Positions 23,763-35,734 of a stretch of DNA of 64,000 nucleotides are shown here, piece by piece. A model generated the notes under the pieces. The model did no database searches, had not been told where the DNA came from, and saw only the letters and a list, made by a program, of their open reading frames with translations. Both the position numbers and the translations under genes were made by a program. The stretch covers positions 58,213,169-58,277,168 of the forward strand of contig OX485806.1 of NCBI GenBank assembly GCA_950295325.1, written 5' to 3'. Within the stretch, counting starts at the first letter, position 1; each line of letters opens with the position of its first letter. The stretch comes from Polytrichum commune (lineage: Eukaryota; Streptophyta; Polytrichopsida; Polytrichales; Polytrichaceae).

Positions 23763-25157
23763 TCAGGGTATTAGTTGTAGCATGTGAAGCTCAGAATCAA
23801 AACCCAATCCTGTAATGGATGCTGGCAGAAGATCTGCATCAACCATTCCTCCAAAAACGAGGATGGAATGGCCAGACTCTAGTGCACAAGCTCCGTGGAA
23901 GCACCTTCTACTTGGCGGTTGACCGCATTGTTTCAATTTCTTCCAAAATCGAGGTGCCAACTTGTCGCCACATAATGATTTCTTGGGATAGCTTGCCGTA
24001 CTAGAGGAGGTGCGACCTGCCTGTACAGCAGCCATCGGATCAAGAACCCAGGCATCAGCCTTCCGAGATCTTCGTGCATCCTCCCCTCCAAAAATCAAGA
24101 TTCTTCCACCAAATATTAGTGTCGCAGAGTGGCCAGCACGCGGGGTAGGACAGTCATGTAAAGATTGAAATTCGCATGCCCTCAACTCAACCCAAACAGG
24201 GGAACTGTCCTCCATATCTAATAACCAAACATCACTCAGAACCTCGAACCGTGTACCCCGTCCACCAAAAAGAACCATTTTCTTGCCCCCGATCCAAGTC
24301 AAAGAATGGCCAGATCGCGCAGAAGGGGCAACATCCAAAGGGGTGAACACTTCCTGCCAGGATGGCGGTACCTCTGCCAAGTCCAACACCCACGTATCTC
24401 TAAGCCTGACGCCTTCCGACCCAATTCCCCCAAATATGACCACCTTACTCTCCCCTCCGTAGCAGCCAGCGTGAGCACCCCGCGAGGGAGGACATGTTGC
24501 TACCTCAACCAGTTCCCATCCTGCACCCCCTTGACAGGTTTCCTTTCCAAGTCCCTTGTTCACCCATGTATCACATTGACGAGTTCCTTTGTCATTGATT
24601 CCTCCAAACAGGACAAGTTTATTCTCGACAACTGTGCAGCTTTGACCGAATCTTCCAGAAGGGATCCCAACACAAGTCTGCTGCCACGAAATACTTTCAG
24701 GAATCCCACTAGGAACAGAGGCAACCCATGTGTCGTCAAGGTGTTGGCCTCCTGTACACCCTCCTCCAAACACGGTTACCTTACCGGCAATTGAGTTCAT
24801 GGAATGCGATGCTCGCGGAGCAGGCCCCGCATCCAATTGACGCACTCTGCGCCAGGAGGCTGCCTTAAGCATCAGCATCTGCCTGTACACTCTCTTCCAC
24901 CCCTTCCTGTCTTTGCTGAGCACCGGCCAGGCATGAACTGCTCGGCTGCCCCACTCGCGGTTGCATATGCATGCCCAGAGGTTATCACTTTCTGCAATTA
25001 CCCGAAATCTCTTGCATGTCAAACCAAAAGCAATTACTGATTGCACCGGAAGGCACACCAGGATGGCCAATACCTGGTCTGACCCGAGAGTGGAAAGCTT
25101 GCATTCCATTGGAGTCAAATTCCGCCCGTTCTCATCTTGAGATACGATGTATACCAT
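23763..25157 (-). CDS. F-box/kelch-repeat protein, At1g51550-like, intact, single exon
   Basis: An uninterrupted 464-codon frame. The ATG at 25157 (MVYIVSQDEN) is preferred; a second ATG begins MECKLSTL. Residues about 20-65 form an F-box (LGSDQVLAILVCLPVQSVIA, then LTCKRF), which in this family binds SKP1 in an SCF ubiquitin ligase. Six kelch blades follow, each with a hydrophobic-FGG core and a later W: VTVFGGG, LVLFGGI, VVIFGGI, MVLFGGR, ILIFGGE and ILVFGGM. The product would be a substrate receptor in nucleus or cytosol; its target is unknown. Length and layout match the plant family of F-box plus C-terminal kelch propeller. It is the only clearly intact gene here, with no neighbours in an operon-like arrangement. 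The upstream region has a 16-bp palindrome at 25254-25269. Confidence 0.92.
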   Translation of the reverse strand: MVYIVSQDENGRNLTPMECKLSTLGSDQVLAILVCLPVQSVIAFGLTCKRFRVIAESDNLWACICNREWGSRAVHAWPVLSKDRKGWKRVYRQMLMLKAASWRRVRQLDAGPAPRASHSMNSIAGKVTVFGGGCTGGQHLDDTWVASVPSGIPESISWQQTCVGIPSGRFGQSCTVVENKLVLFGGINDKGTRQCDTWVNKGLGKETCQGGAGWELVEVATCPPSRGAHAGCYGGESKVVIFGGIGSEGVRLRDTWVLDLAEVPPSWQEVFTPLDVAPSARSGHSLTWIGGKKMVLFGGRGTRFEVLSDVWLLDMEDSSPVWVELRACEFQSLHDCPTPRAGHSATLIFGGRILIFGGEDARRSRKADAWVLDPMAAVQAGRTSSSTASYPKKSLCGDKLAPRFWKKLKQCGQPPSRRCFHGACALESGHSILVFGGMVDADLLPASITGLGFDSELHMLQLIP

Positions 25158-25253
25158 GACCACACCTGATCAAGCATATGCTGCATCTTCTTGAAGTTTG
25201 ACATTAAGTAAAGGATGCTGAACCTAGCCCCTCGAGTAGTATGAGGAATGATG

Positions 25254-25269
25254 CATGCTGTACAGCATG
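25254..25269. promoter_or_regulatory. 16-bp perfect palindrome upstream of the F-box/kelch gene
   Basis: CATGCTGTACAGCATG is its own reverse complement and lies about 100 bp before the start codon, in the probable 5' untranslated region or promoter. Function is unknown. Confidence 0.4.
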
Positions 25270-25845
25270 ATGCCCTTTCCCTTTTATCTTTGCTCCCAAC
25301 AGAGACCCGATCCACTCCGCAAACTATTACGTATTAAGGTCTTATTTTAGTCCCATCGGTTTCTGCTTCTATCTTGCACTTATCACAATTGGATGAACTT
25401 GTTCCTACGCAATAAGAAAAAACTCCTCACCATTCCCACATAGACCTAATCTCCAATTTTTAGGCCATCCGGCTAAAACAAATCGTACCTACCGTTTACA
25501 TATATCAAATAGATCCTCGAGCTTACTCCTACTCGTCCCGATTTGCTCTCCGAGACTTCAAGCACGAGAACCAAAAACTCGCGACTCGGCAATGCCTCCT
25601 GGAGAGACAACAAGAGTCTTCTCCGAACCTCATCCTCGTCACCTACTTTGACACATGCGACCTCGTCAACGCGACAGCAGAACATGCTTCGGATTCAAAT
25701 TAAAAATGCCAGCAACGTCTGTCTACCACGGGCGATTTTCTGCCTAACTTTTAACCAGAAATACAACCCAAACTCCGGATATCGCCGTCTTGATTTAAAA
25801 TGTTGTTCAAAGAGGAGGCACGCCCCTTGCTCCGCAGGTTCTTGG

Positions 25846-26008
25846 CCTGGGCACATGGACTTGGCTTCCACAGCCTGCGCGGCCCTTGCAGGACGTGGTC
25901 CCCGCCTCCCCACTTTAAGGAGGCCTGGGCAGATGGACTAGGTTCCATAGTTTGGGCGGCCCTTGCATGACGTAGCCCCCGCCTCCCCACTTTATGGAGG
26001 TCTTGGGC
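25846..26008. repeat. Tandem duplication, two units of about 80 bp
   Basis: The block gcctgggcacatggactt through ccgcctccccacttta is repeated once directly downstream (from about 25925) with about ten differences. It abuts the inverted-repeat element at 26014. Confidence 0.75.
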
Positions 26009-26078
26009 TTTCAGGGGCGGTTTACACTATGGACCATGAAGTTGGACCAGGGCTCTGAAAGGCAGTTGATTGGCTCTT

Positions 26079-26100
26079 GAAGTTGTCCCGGGACAACTTC
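26079..26100. repeat. 22-bp perfect palindrome within the TIR element
   Basis: The sequence centred on TTGTCCCGGGACAA is self-complementary over 22 bp. A second ggtttacact, the same as the element's terminus, follows it directly at 26102. Confidence 0.8.
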
Positions 26101-26467
26101 GGTTTACACTAAGGAAAAAATGGCAGAGGGACCATGGAGGTTGAGGTCCCCAAAATATAATTTTTAAGGCCTAATAAATGCACTGACATGGTCCAACGGG
26201 TTTTGCGGTGAGAGAGGCAAGAGGGTGGTCTGGTAGGAAAAAGCAAGGGCCCATGTCAGAGAAATGCCATTTCAAGAATGTTTTAATGAATCTACCTTTT
26301 ATGTGCCTTAATTATATTATAGCCCATGAGACATACCAACACTACCTTGCCCTACCCCTTAAACCGGCTTACACGTGTTTCATCAAACAATGCGGGACAT
26401 CTAGAACTCAAGAATTCAAGTGCAGATTTGTATTTTTGGTCTATCAGCTGCAATGTTTGGAATTTGA

Positions 26468-26530
26468 GGGCGTGTAATATACCGTTGGAAAGGTCTTGAA
26501 AATGCCTTTCCAACGGTATATTACACGCCC
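26468..26530. repeat. Perfect hairpin, 26-bp arms and 11-nt loop
   Basis: Arms are 26468-26493 and 26505-26530 (starting GGGCGTGTAATATACC) with no mismatch, and the loop is tcttgaaaatg. A transcript from either strand would fold into one near-ideal stem. It lies inside the 26014-27213 element. Confidence 0.9.
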
Positions 26531-26654
26531 CAAATGTTTAAAAACTACAGTTGAAAAACAAAAACGAAAATACGTAGTCGTTTAGTGACTGTAGATCAGG
26601 GTGGTCCAAAGAAGCGCAATGGGAAATCTTCTAACATTAATTATCAAAGAATTG

Positions 26655-26731
26655 AAATTTAGTGTTGAGCAAGATTGGGTGGTAACAACATTAGATATAA
26701 TCAAACACTAAATATCCTATTTAGTGTAGTG
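26655..26731. mobile_element. Fragment of the 21752-type MITE, inverted
   Basis: It matches the reverse complement of about the first 80 bp of the 21752-22163 element, ending in tagtgtagtg. The remainder is missing. It lies within the 26014-27213 element. Confidence 0.75.
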
Positions 26732-27213
26732 ACAACACAAAGTACATGTCACATGTACAAATTGAATCGCTCATTTTTTTTGTAAAAATTATTGTGAGAA
26801 GATTTGCAAGCCACATCTTCGACATATTTAAGAAGAAGTGAAGACAGTTGAAGCCCAAGAGATGACAAGAGAATGATCAAACTTTAAGGCGAAAAGAAGA
26901 AAAAACTAAGTGACAAAATAAGTGAAGGCATGTGTAGGCAAGTGAAGGCAAATTGAAGTCAACAAAATGGTCAAACTTCATTTTTCCCAAAAATGCCCTT
27001 TTTGGGCTTATTTTAAAAAAATCAACACATCCACTTCTTGCCGCATGGTCATTCCTCTTGGTCCACATTCGATTTACACCTAGTGAGGGGCCCAACGGCT
27101 TTGTAAATCAATTTTTTAAGAACTCGGACCATGAAATGTAGACCATGAACTCGTACCGTGGAATAAGGCATCTTCCGTGGGACGAGTTCATGGTCTATGG
27201 TGTAAACCGCCCC

Positions 27214-30200
27214 TCAGTGTCTAGGCGACCTTTGGAGGATGGGTCACAACAGTAAAAAAATTAAAAAATTAAATGCAACATCAAAACATTGTAGTAAAAA
27301 CGTTTATTTTAAATTTTCTAAAAAAAAATTATGCAGTGTGATTATAGCTTTGGGGTAAACCGCAAGCTTTCATTTTATTTCAATTTGCACATTGGCATAT
27401 GCAAGTGGTAGTATAGATTTGATTGCATGATATTGTCACCTAGTTGATAGTCCGACCTCCCAAGCAATTGCATGCAGTTGAGGCAATTCATTTTAGGGCC
27501 ATGTGCTCATGTCTTCAACCACGTTGTCGGCTTATCCCACCTAGCATATGGCTGCAGCAAAACAATTGGGTTTTAGTTTGGCCAATGGGAGAAGGCATCA
27601 AGGGCCAATAAAAATCCCTAGATTAATTGCCCAAGTGATTTATTGAGCTTGGCAAATTCAAGATTTTTTAACTCATCATGTTTTAGAGTTTTTAAAATGG
27701 AGGAAGTAAAGTGGTTTGGAGAGAGTATAGGTTTGGTTTAAATCCATAAACATTTCAATTATTTATGCTTGATGCGGGATTGATTTGTAGATTTGGGGCC
27801 CATTTGAGCGAGATGGATGAGATGGACATCGTGGTATTTTTGTTTACATGCATGGAATTGAGTTTTGAGACTTGAAATTCGGATTTTTATTCATCAAAAG
27901 CAAACAAGTGAACAATCCGCTATACTTTATGGCTTAAGGGAATATTAAAACTCCACAATATGGCAAGCAAAAAATCAAACACATATGCACAACCCAATAT
28001 AACTTAAAACCAACAAAAAAACCTCTAGAATTCTTTTGTCTATGTCGTACAAACATTTTGTCATATATAAACACGATAATAAAAATTTAAAAATGCAAGC
28101 ACAATAAAGTGGACAACCTTATAATCTTTGCACATGTTTAAGCAAAAGTGATTCAAAATAATTTTGTGAAAAAAATATATCATAAACATTTTAAAATACA
28201 TTGATCTACAAAACCAACAAATTTATGTTGAAACCAAAATCTCCAAAAAATCCACATATTTTAAACCATGGTGCAATGGGTGTGAAAGTGGTGATATTGA
28301 ACAAGTAATTGTCAAAATTTTGTTTAGCATATGATAAAATTACATTAAATATATTATTTTATATAAAATTACTTGATAATTACCTCAAATGTAGATTGAA
28401 TTCAAGGAATATGAAAAAACCATCAAATTCAATGTAGTTAAGGTCATGAATTTTAAATCCAAAACCCACATCTAGCCATTTTTTTATCATTATTTTTAAT
28501 GATAATATTTGAACATCTCGTCTTTGTATTCTACATTTGAGTTTTAACACAACAATACACTTCACCTTAAACAATCAAACAACATTTTAATATTATTTTT
28601 AGGTATTGACAAAACAATTTTGGTTCTAAAATACTGAAAAAACATTTTCTAGTCCACTTTATCATATTTGTACCAAAAAAATAAAAATAAAATCAAGGTA
28701 AAATGCATGCAATTTTTATTACAATCTACAACCTACGCAATGGCTTTCTTTGGCCGGCATCATAAATTTAGTTGCACGGCATCACAACCCAGTTGGATGC
28801 CTGACCTACCAAGCAAATGCCTAGAATTGAAACAAAAAAAATTCTCAACCATATGTCTAGGCCTCATGTCTCTCCTAACCTTGCCCAAACTATCATGCAA
28901 AATTTATTTTATTTTTATTTTCCTTGTGGACTATGTGCTCACTCTATATTATAGTGCTAACCACCTCAAATATGGCTGATGTAACATGTTTTCATTGCAT
29001 ACAACATTCCAATAATAGATTGTAACATTTTGAAACATGGTCATTATGTAGGAAATTGTATGTGAAGAACCTTGTTATAATCTACAGCAAGGTTCCTCAC
29101 GTGTAGTATGTAGTACATAGCAAAGTTCCTCACATACAATATATAGTCCATATCCACCCTGACCCCATTCCATATGCCTTCCAAAGATGTTACCATGATA
29201 AAGAGGGGGAGCATGAGGTAATTTTGTTGTTTTCCACAATCTTCTTATAATATAGTTTTTCATGCCATGCCCATTTAGAAAATAGGAAAATATTTAATAG
29301 ATGATGAAATATATATGAAATAATAGATGAAAGACATTCTAGAATAAACTAGTAAATCTATAGTTAAGGAAATCTTGTTTAAAGTCATATCCAAGTATGT
29401 TTTTTGTGGACTAGATTATTTGCCAACCAAATCGTCATTTCAATTCTACATCAGGTCTTATCAATCCCCTACACGTTTTAATCATCATAATCATAATGAC
29501 ATGTAACATAACAATTCAACATTAGTTTGTTCATCGGAGTTCCTCACCTTCTCAACTCAATTCGTTATTGATCATTCATATTCTAACCTCATAGTTCCCT
29601 TCCTTTCTCTCCCTATGGCTATGATTTGCCTTTTAAACCTCTATTAATTCACATTCTCACATGCATTCAACTAGGGTTTTCTTTCTATGAACGTTGGCAT
29701 TATTTAAATGCCACAAATTTGTTCAATTGTATTATCTTCTAAAACCTCATGTTTTGTCTCAAGATTTACCCACACAAATAATTGCATGTTAAGGTGCAAT
29801 GGCCTAGAAACTATATGTACCAAGTTTTTCATGATTTTTTCTTCCCTCCAGCACTTATAATTTGGCATTATGCCTCTCTCTTAGACTGTTGCTTTTGGAT
29901 TTTATTTGCCATGGTTATAGACAAGTCACTTCTTTTGAAGACCTTATTTTTTAATCAACATAGGTTGTGGCTTTGCGACTTTGATTCCACCACGTTTTAT
30001 TTACATGGAAGATTATAGCATCTTTCCATTTTTCATCTATCAAACGTAAACAATTTTACCTTTCGTGCCATGTTCGGCAATTCCTCAAACTTTGCATGAA
30101 ATCCAATCATTGGATGCAAAATAATATCATATTTTCAACCCCAAATGGATGAAAATACTTCGAAAAACTGTGGCCAATAAAAAAAATTGCCGATACAAAG

Positions 30201-31763
30201 ACTATTGCCAAAGTTGAAAGAATTTCATGATTGACGTAGAAGCATGTCATTAAATGTATAGGAGTTATCAGATAGGACAAATTTACACATGATTAAAAAG
30301 TGCACAACTAACCCTAATGAGGATAAAGATTGGACAATGAATTTCATGAAATAGAAACTTGAAAGAGAAAACCTTATTGTTGTAGAAATCTTTGAATTGG
30401 TGTGACATGAACCCTCATAGCACTATATCAATATTCTTTAAGATTTAATATTGTGGATTGTTTATTATTATGTTGAATCCAAAATACACCTATATTTGGA
30501 ATATTAGAGTTATCCACACAAAAAAAACCCCACTATTAGAGTTAGTTTTGCCTCAAGTTTAGCATCCGGCCTCAAATTAATGATTAGACGGTAAATATTC
30601 AGTGTTAGGGTTTGATTTGGGGGGTTGACCACCATAATTTCTCAAACAATATTGTTGTCAAAGGTTGTGGGCTCAACAATAGTCCTAGAAATTAGACCTT
30701 GACACAATGTAATGGCATCGACATGATATCATAGCCAGGTTGGTTGCCACATAGGTTGTTTGCCACAACAATAAAGGTTCCAACAAGGTTTGAGGTTACC
30801 TAATTGCCTTCTTATGCCTATCGGGTGTTCTAGGGCATTAAACCACGTTTTTAACTCAAAGCTTGAGCTCCAAACCACATACCTTGGTATAATATATTCC
30901 CAATTACACATATGTACATTTTTTCATAAATACATTGTTCACAATGATAATTGTAAAGCACATTATGTGGTATGTTATTTCGCTAATAGACAAATATAAA
31001 CACACTTCACACACACTCAAAATACTCTCGTTAATCATTCACCATTTTGGTTTTTGCCTCCCACTTTAGGTATTTGTAAATTGTACGTCACAATGCTAGT
31101 TATTAACTCAAAACATGGTAGTAATATTGAGAGTTTGTTGTCAAATTCTTCACATGTAGTTTGTCAAGTCAAGAAATAACGTAAGGGAATTGGATCATGA
31201 CGAGGATAATATCCTATTTTTGCAATGGCTTTAGCACCAATGAACTTGGTGGGATTCTTCAATGTTGATGAGTTGAAAAAAGGTAGGCAAATTTCCATGA
31301 ATCCCACCAAATCTATGGAAGATTGTTTAAGCTACATCATACCACCCATATTTGTTTCAAAATACAAGCATCTTCTTAGTGGATGCATTTGTGCATGGAA
31401 TCATTCTTGGATGTGAGCACTAGCAAAAAAAAATGAAAATTATGTGTTACAAAATATACAATTAATATATTAATTATGGGTAAAAAATTGTAGAATAATT
31501 ACATATAATATAGGGTGCTCTAAGCATGTGAAAGATTACTATGTGTTATATAACATTTGACATAACATCATAAAATTACCTATGTGGTACATATAAAATA
31601 TCATGAAATAAAAGGGCTAGATATAATAAAATCATATACCTTGCATTTTAGTTATAGATTATGGATGAGAAAATAAATTGTATCATATAATGAATCAAAA
31701 GATGGTTGAAATCATCACCCCAATGGATTCTATAATAAGGTTTTATTATTTTTTGTCTTCATA
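27214..31763. other. AT-rich, gene-poor stretch
   Basis: No reading frame with a recognisable domain, and no LTR or TIR ends that I could pair. Probably decayed repeats. Confidence 0.5.
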
Positions 31764-32038
31764 AGAACTGTCATAGCACGGTGGTAACGTATTCATTAAA
31801 TTAACATGATAAACGCGTAAAACATCACAGCCGCGCCAAGTTCGTTCCCACAAAGAAACTGCGGTTGTTTACAACACAAGAGAGAGAAAATCTTTGACAA
31901 ACACACACACACAAGAAACACCAGAAACTAAGATACACAAATCGGATTAAGAAATCCAGGATATTACGGAAATTATAGCACGGCAGTTTCTGCTTTCCTG
32001 GTAGTGGGCCAAGGTAGAGAACACAACACAAAGTATGG

Positions 32039-33521
32039 TATGAGCCCAAAATGAGTGTTCATATTGGTTTTATGTTTAGAATTTATTTAGAATTGCATTT
32101 GGAGTGTTATTGAAACAATCAAAAGTATAAAAAGAGTGAGGCTTGGTTTGGTTTATGTTTTAGGCCTTAAGCCCATTTTGTGTGGTTAATTAGAGGCTTA
32201 GTGACATTAGGGAGTGTTTGGTTAGGTGTGTAGTATTTGATGAAGCAAGGGGAAGGGCCTTGGACTTTAATGTTTGAATTAGAACATGCTCTTGTTGGTT
32301 TAGAGGGTGAGGATTTAGTGGATAGGATAAGGTCCTACTAAGTAGGAGAAGGTTAAGGGGCTTGTGGTCTTGGGTGTCCTCTCCTCCTCCTCCTCTCTTC
32401 ATTCTCTCCCTCTTCTTCCTCTTCTTCCTCTCTCTCCCCCTCTTCTCTAGGATTTTGAGCTCTTAGAGCTAGAAAAAAATGTGTAATTAGTAAGGGGGTA
32501 TTAGGGAAATTAGTGGAATTAGGTAGGAATATTAGGTAGGGGGCTTTGGGAAATTAGTGGAATTAGGTAGAGGACCGAATGTGGGATTTGAAAGTAGTTG
32601 GTCTAAGGGCCTGAATCTGGTTGAGGCAACTGGTCTAAGATCGAATGGGGATTTGAAGGCAGTTGGTCTAAGGGCCTAAATCTAGTTAGAGGCAGCTGGT
32701 TAGGACCAAATGGGGATTTGAAGGCAGTTGGTCTAAGGGCCTAAATCTAGTTAGAGGCAGCTGGTTAGGACCGAATGGAGGATTTGAAGGTGGTTGGGCT
32801 AAGGGCCTAAATCTGGTTCGAGGCAGCTGGTTAGGACCGAATGGGGATTTGAAGGCAGTTGGTCTAAGGGTCTGAATCTAGTTAGAGGTAGCTGGTTAGG
32901 ACCGAATGGAGGATTTGAAGGTGGATGGGCTAAGGGCCTGAATCTGGTTGAGGCAGTTGGTCTAAGACCGAATGTGGGATTTGAAGGCAGTTGGTCTAAG
33001 GGCCTGAATCTGGTTCGAGGCAGCTGGTCTAAGACCGAATGTGGGATTTGAAGGCAGTTGGTCTAAGGGCCTGAATATGGTTTGAGGCAGCTGGTTACGA
33101 CCGAATGGAGGATTCAAAGGTGGTTGGCTAAGGGGTGAGACCAAAGTGGTGTAGGGGGGAGGAACTAATAGGTTCTACTAGCTTATGTTTAGTTAGTAAA
33201 TTAATTATTACATAATATTTATTTAGGTAGATAGCTCATTAGCAAGTTAGGTGAACACCGGCATTAGAAGGTGGTATTAGGGGGTGGACTTGTGGTTGTG
33301 TTGTGTGGATTTGTAAGGGAGGGAGCCAATAGTGCCATAATAGAAAAGAGTGTTTCTTAACACTTGTAATCTTGTTGTGGAATAAATTGGGGTATCCACC
33401 AATGATGTGAGGTGCAATGGAAGTTAATGGCATTGGGATGATTTAGCTAGGCTAGCATGGATGTGATCCCCATGCCCTCACTTGGACTAGGACGCTTAAG
33501 GGTGGGTGGTTTGGCCTGACA
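32039..33521. mobile_element. Nested solo LTR, family B inverted (1,483 bp), 5-bp target duplication TATGG
   Basis: It is the reverse orientation of the LTR-B copies at 9900 and 14024. It begins tatgagcccaaaatg and ends ggtttggcctgaca. TATGG lies on both sides (32034-32038, 33522-33526). It is younger than the LTR-D it interrupts. Confidence 0.88.
32560..33125. repeat. Tandem repeat of about 66 bp, about 9 units, inside nested LTR-B
   Basis: The block gaccgaatg..gatttgaaggcagttggtctaagggcc recurs at about 32573, 32640, 32703, 32769, 32834, 32899, 32966, 33032 and 33098. It occupies the same zone as the unrelated repeats in the other two LTR-B copies. Confidence 0.85.
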
Positions 33522-35734
33522 TATGGACAAGTTCCCACCCTAGAGTAGTAACAACACTAGACTCAGCGTCCTGAATCCATAGTATAACAACTATATACAC
33601 TATGTTCTAAGATTCCTTATTACGGGTCATGACTTCCGGGATAAGGTTTCCGATATAGAGGTAGCGGATCTAACCTATATTTCCACTATCCGCTAGATTT
33701 TCGATTGTGTCCCAAGGACAATAATTCTAGTGTTTAAGGCTAGAATGCTCAAAGAGACTTGGTAGTTGTTCATCAGGATTTCGCCCTTTGATTTGATTTC
33801 TGAGGGTTGTCTCCCTATTTCCACTTCCTCCTCCTAACTATTACTCCCTTAGACTGGTGTTATGATGGGGGCAGCCCTCCCTCGAGAAGGTGTCCCACTC
33901 AGGTATTCATCACGTGTCACCCCCTTTGACGGGGGGAAAGGTGGAGGAAATTTTGGGTCTACAAAACCAGCCTGATCCAGTTTCCGTGATGGCACAGTTT
34001 CCACTAAACCACACGCGGAAACCGAACCTTCCCTCGAGAAAGGTGGAAACGTAACATCTTTGCTCCTATCCTCACAATGGGTAGCTTGTGTTGTTCCACA
34101 GGTCACACAGGATAGGACCCAAGGTCTGTTTATTTTCGTGACAGCGGGGCTAACATAGGGATGGGGCTACCACGCCTACCATCCGTGGTGGGAACCAAGC
34201 GCCAGGTCGCGGCAGGTGCATGAGTGTTATAGACCAATCCGTTATTGCTGATCGGTATGTCTACCTCCAGGTCACGGCAAACGGATGGCGTAAACCAGAA
34301 CCCTCCCCCTACTATTGGACATGTCTATCCACTGCTGCTCAACGTCGGTCCCTAGTTGGACGGAGTAAGTGGGGAAGAACCTACCGTGTGCGCGGAACTC
34401 CCCTTGCCCAACAACCCCACAATGGGTTCTTTCCCCTTGCTCGTCCAATCTTTTCCTTTTTTCCGTGCTTAAGGTTCCTCCGCCCATCAGCGGCTCAAAC
34501 ATGGGCGTTTTAACCACACGCACCCCGGGGTATTACTGACCCCCTGTCTTATCACAAAATACTAACCTAACTATCCTACACAGTGATAGGGAAAGGCGGA
34601 AAACTCGGGAACATCAAGAAGGGGAAGAAATGACCACTTGTTTTGCTCATGGACTCAAGACTTAATTCAAACCAAAGGCGGAATAAACATAAGGCCTGAA
34701 TTAAATGATAAAACACTTGCATTACAAAATGGTGGAAGAAACACCAAAGTGTTCTCCCTTTATACCTAACAAACACCTACCACGCCACTGGTCCCGTGAT
34801 GAAAATCACGGGCCACGTGGCATTCCTAACAATCCTCTCCCTTGAGAAGTCAAAACCAAAAAGATGACAAAGCACACAGCTCATGGCTACCTAACTACAT
34901 ACCAAAATCAACCCAAAAGCCGTTAACTAAAACCTATTCCCTATCATTTTTCTTCTTCAATTTAGCCTCCTTTTTCTTTTTCTTCTTTCGCCTTTCGCTC
35001 TATTCATTGCCAAAAATGGCGCAAGTGGTGGTGCCACTTGCACATCATGAGCATTTGGCCCGGGAATCACTCCTTTGTGGTCCCCTGTCTCCGCAAAATC
35101 CGGCGCACGTGGGGTTGCCAACGGGCCGTCCGGCTAGAATCCCAGCGCAAGTGGTGGTGCCAGCGGTGCCCTAGAAACCACATGGAAGGTCATCGGCGGG
35201 CTGGGTGGTGCTACCTCTGCCATGTGGCTGCCATCCTGGGTTTCCTTCCCAACAATGGAGGAAGCCGGAGTGGCATTGGGAACCACTACCTCCGTGGCGG
35301 AAACAGGCGGGGCCGTGAGCGCCAGGATGTCTTCCACTTGCTCCTCTCAACACCTTCCTACCTCTATCCTCTCTTTTTCTCTCTTCTAAACTCCCCGAAA
35401 GGTGAAAGAACGGGAAACCCTCCTCAAGGGGGAGGGAAGTACTAACCCTAGCCACCTTCCCTAATACCCTCGGGGAGAAATCCCCTCCTTCCCAGTCTTT
35501 TCCCCAGATTCCCCTCTTTCCCCCATAGGGTTTCCACCCAAAGGTGAATTCTTAATGCTAACTTAATTTGGCATTTTTAGCTAGTTTAAGGATTTTTTCC
35601 CCCCATAAAGAACTAACCTACATTATCCCTACCTCTTACTCCACCTATCCTATTTTCCTATGCCCATACTATTCTTTTAACCTAAAAAACGAGGATAATT
35701 GGGAAATCATGAAAACCCGGGCCACGACAAGAAC

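Larger units (their letters stand above)
26014..27213. mobile_element. Terminal-inverted-repeat DNA element, 1,200 bp, 3-bp target duplication TCA
   Basis: The left end GGGGCGGTTTACACTATGG is matched in inverted orientation by the right end (about 31 bp, roughly 4 mismatches). TCA flanks both sides (26011-26013, 27214-27216). A 3-bp duplication and G-rich termini fit a non-autonomous PIF/Harbinger-like element, but the usual TWA target is absent, so the superfamily is uncertain. No transposase is encoded. It contains a perfect hairpin (26468-26530) and a nested MITE fragment (26655-26731). Confidence 0.8.
31769..35729 (-). mobile_element. Solo LTR, family D (about 2.47 kb net), 5-bp target duplication AGAAC, with nested insertion
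   Basis: Termini are TGTCATAGCACGG and GGGCCACGACA. AGAAC lies on both sides (31764-31768, 35730-35734). A second solo LTR (32039-33521) is nested inside. Removing that insert and one copy of its duplication leaves about 2,473 bp. A TATA-like GGTATAAAGGG on minus near 34765 suggests minus orientation. Short frames at 33849-35455 are LTR sequence. No internal element parts remain. Confidence 0.8.

Noticed and set aside
34220-35455. Frames of 83-135 codons on both strands
   Set aside because: They lie within solo LTR-D, have low-complexity composition and no known domain.
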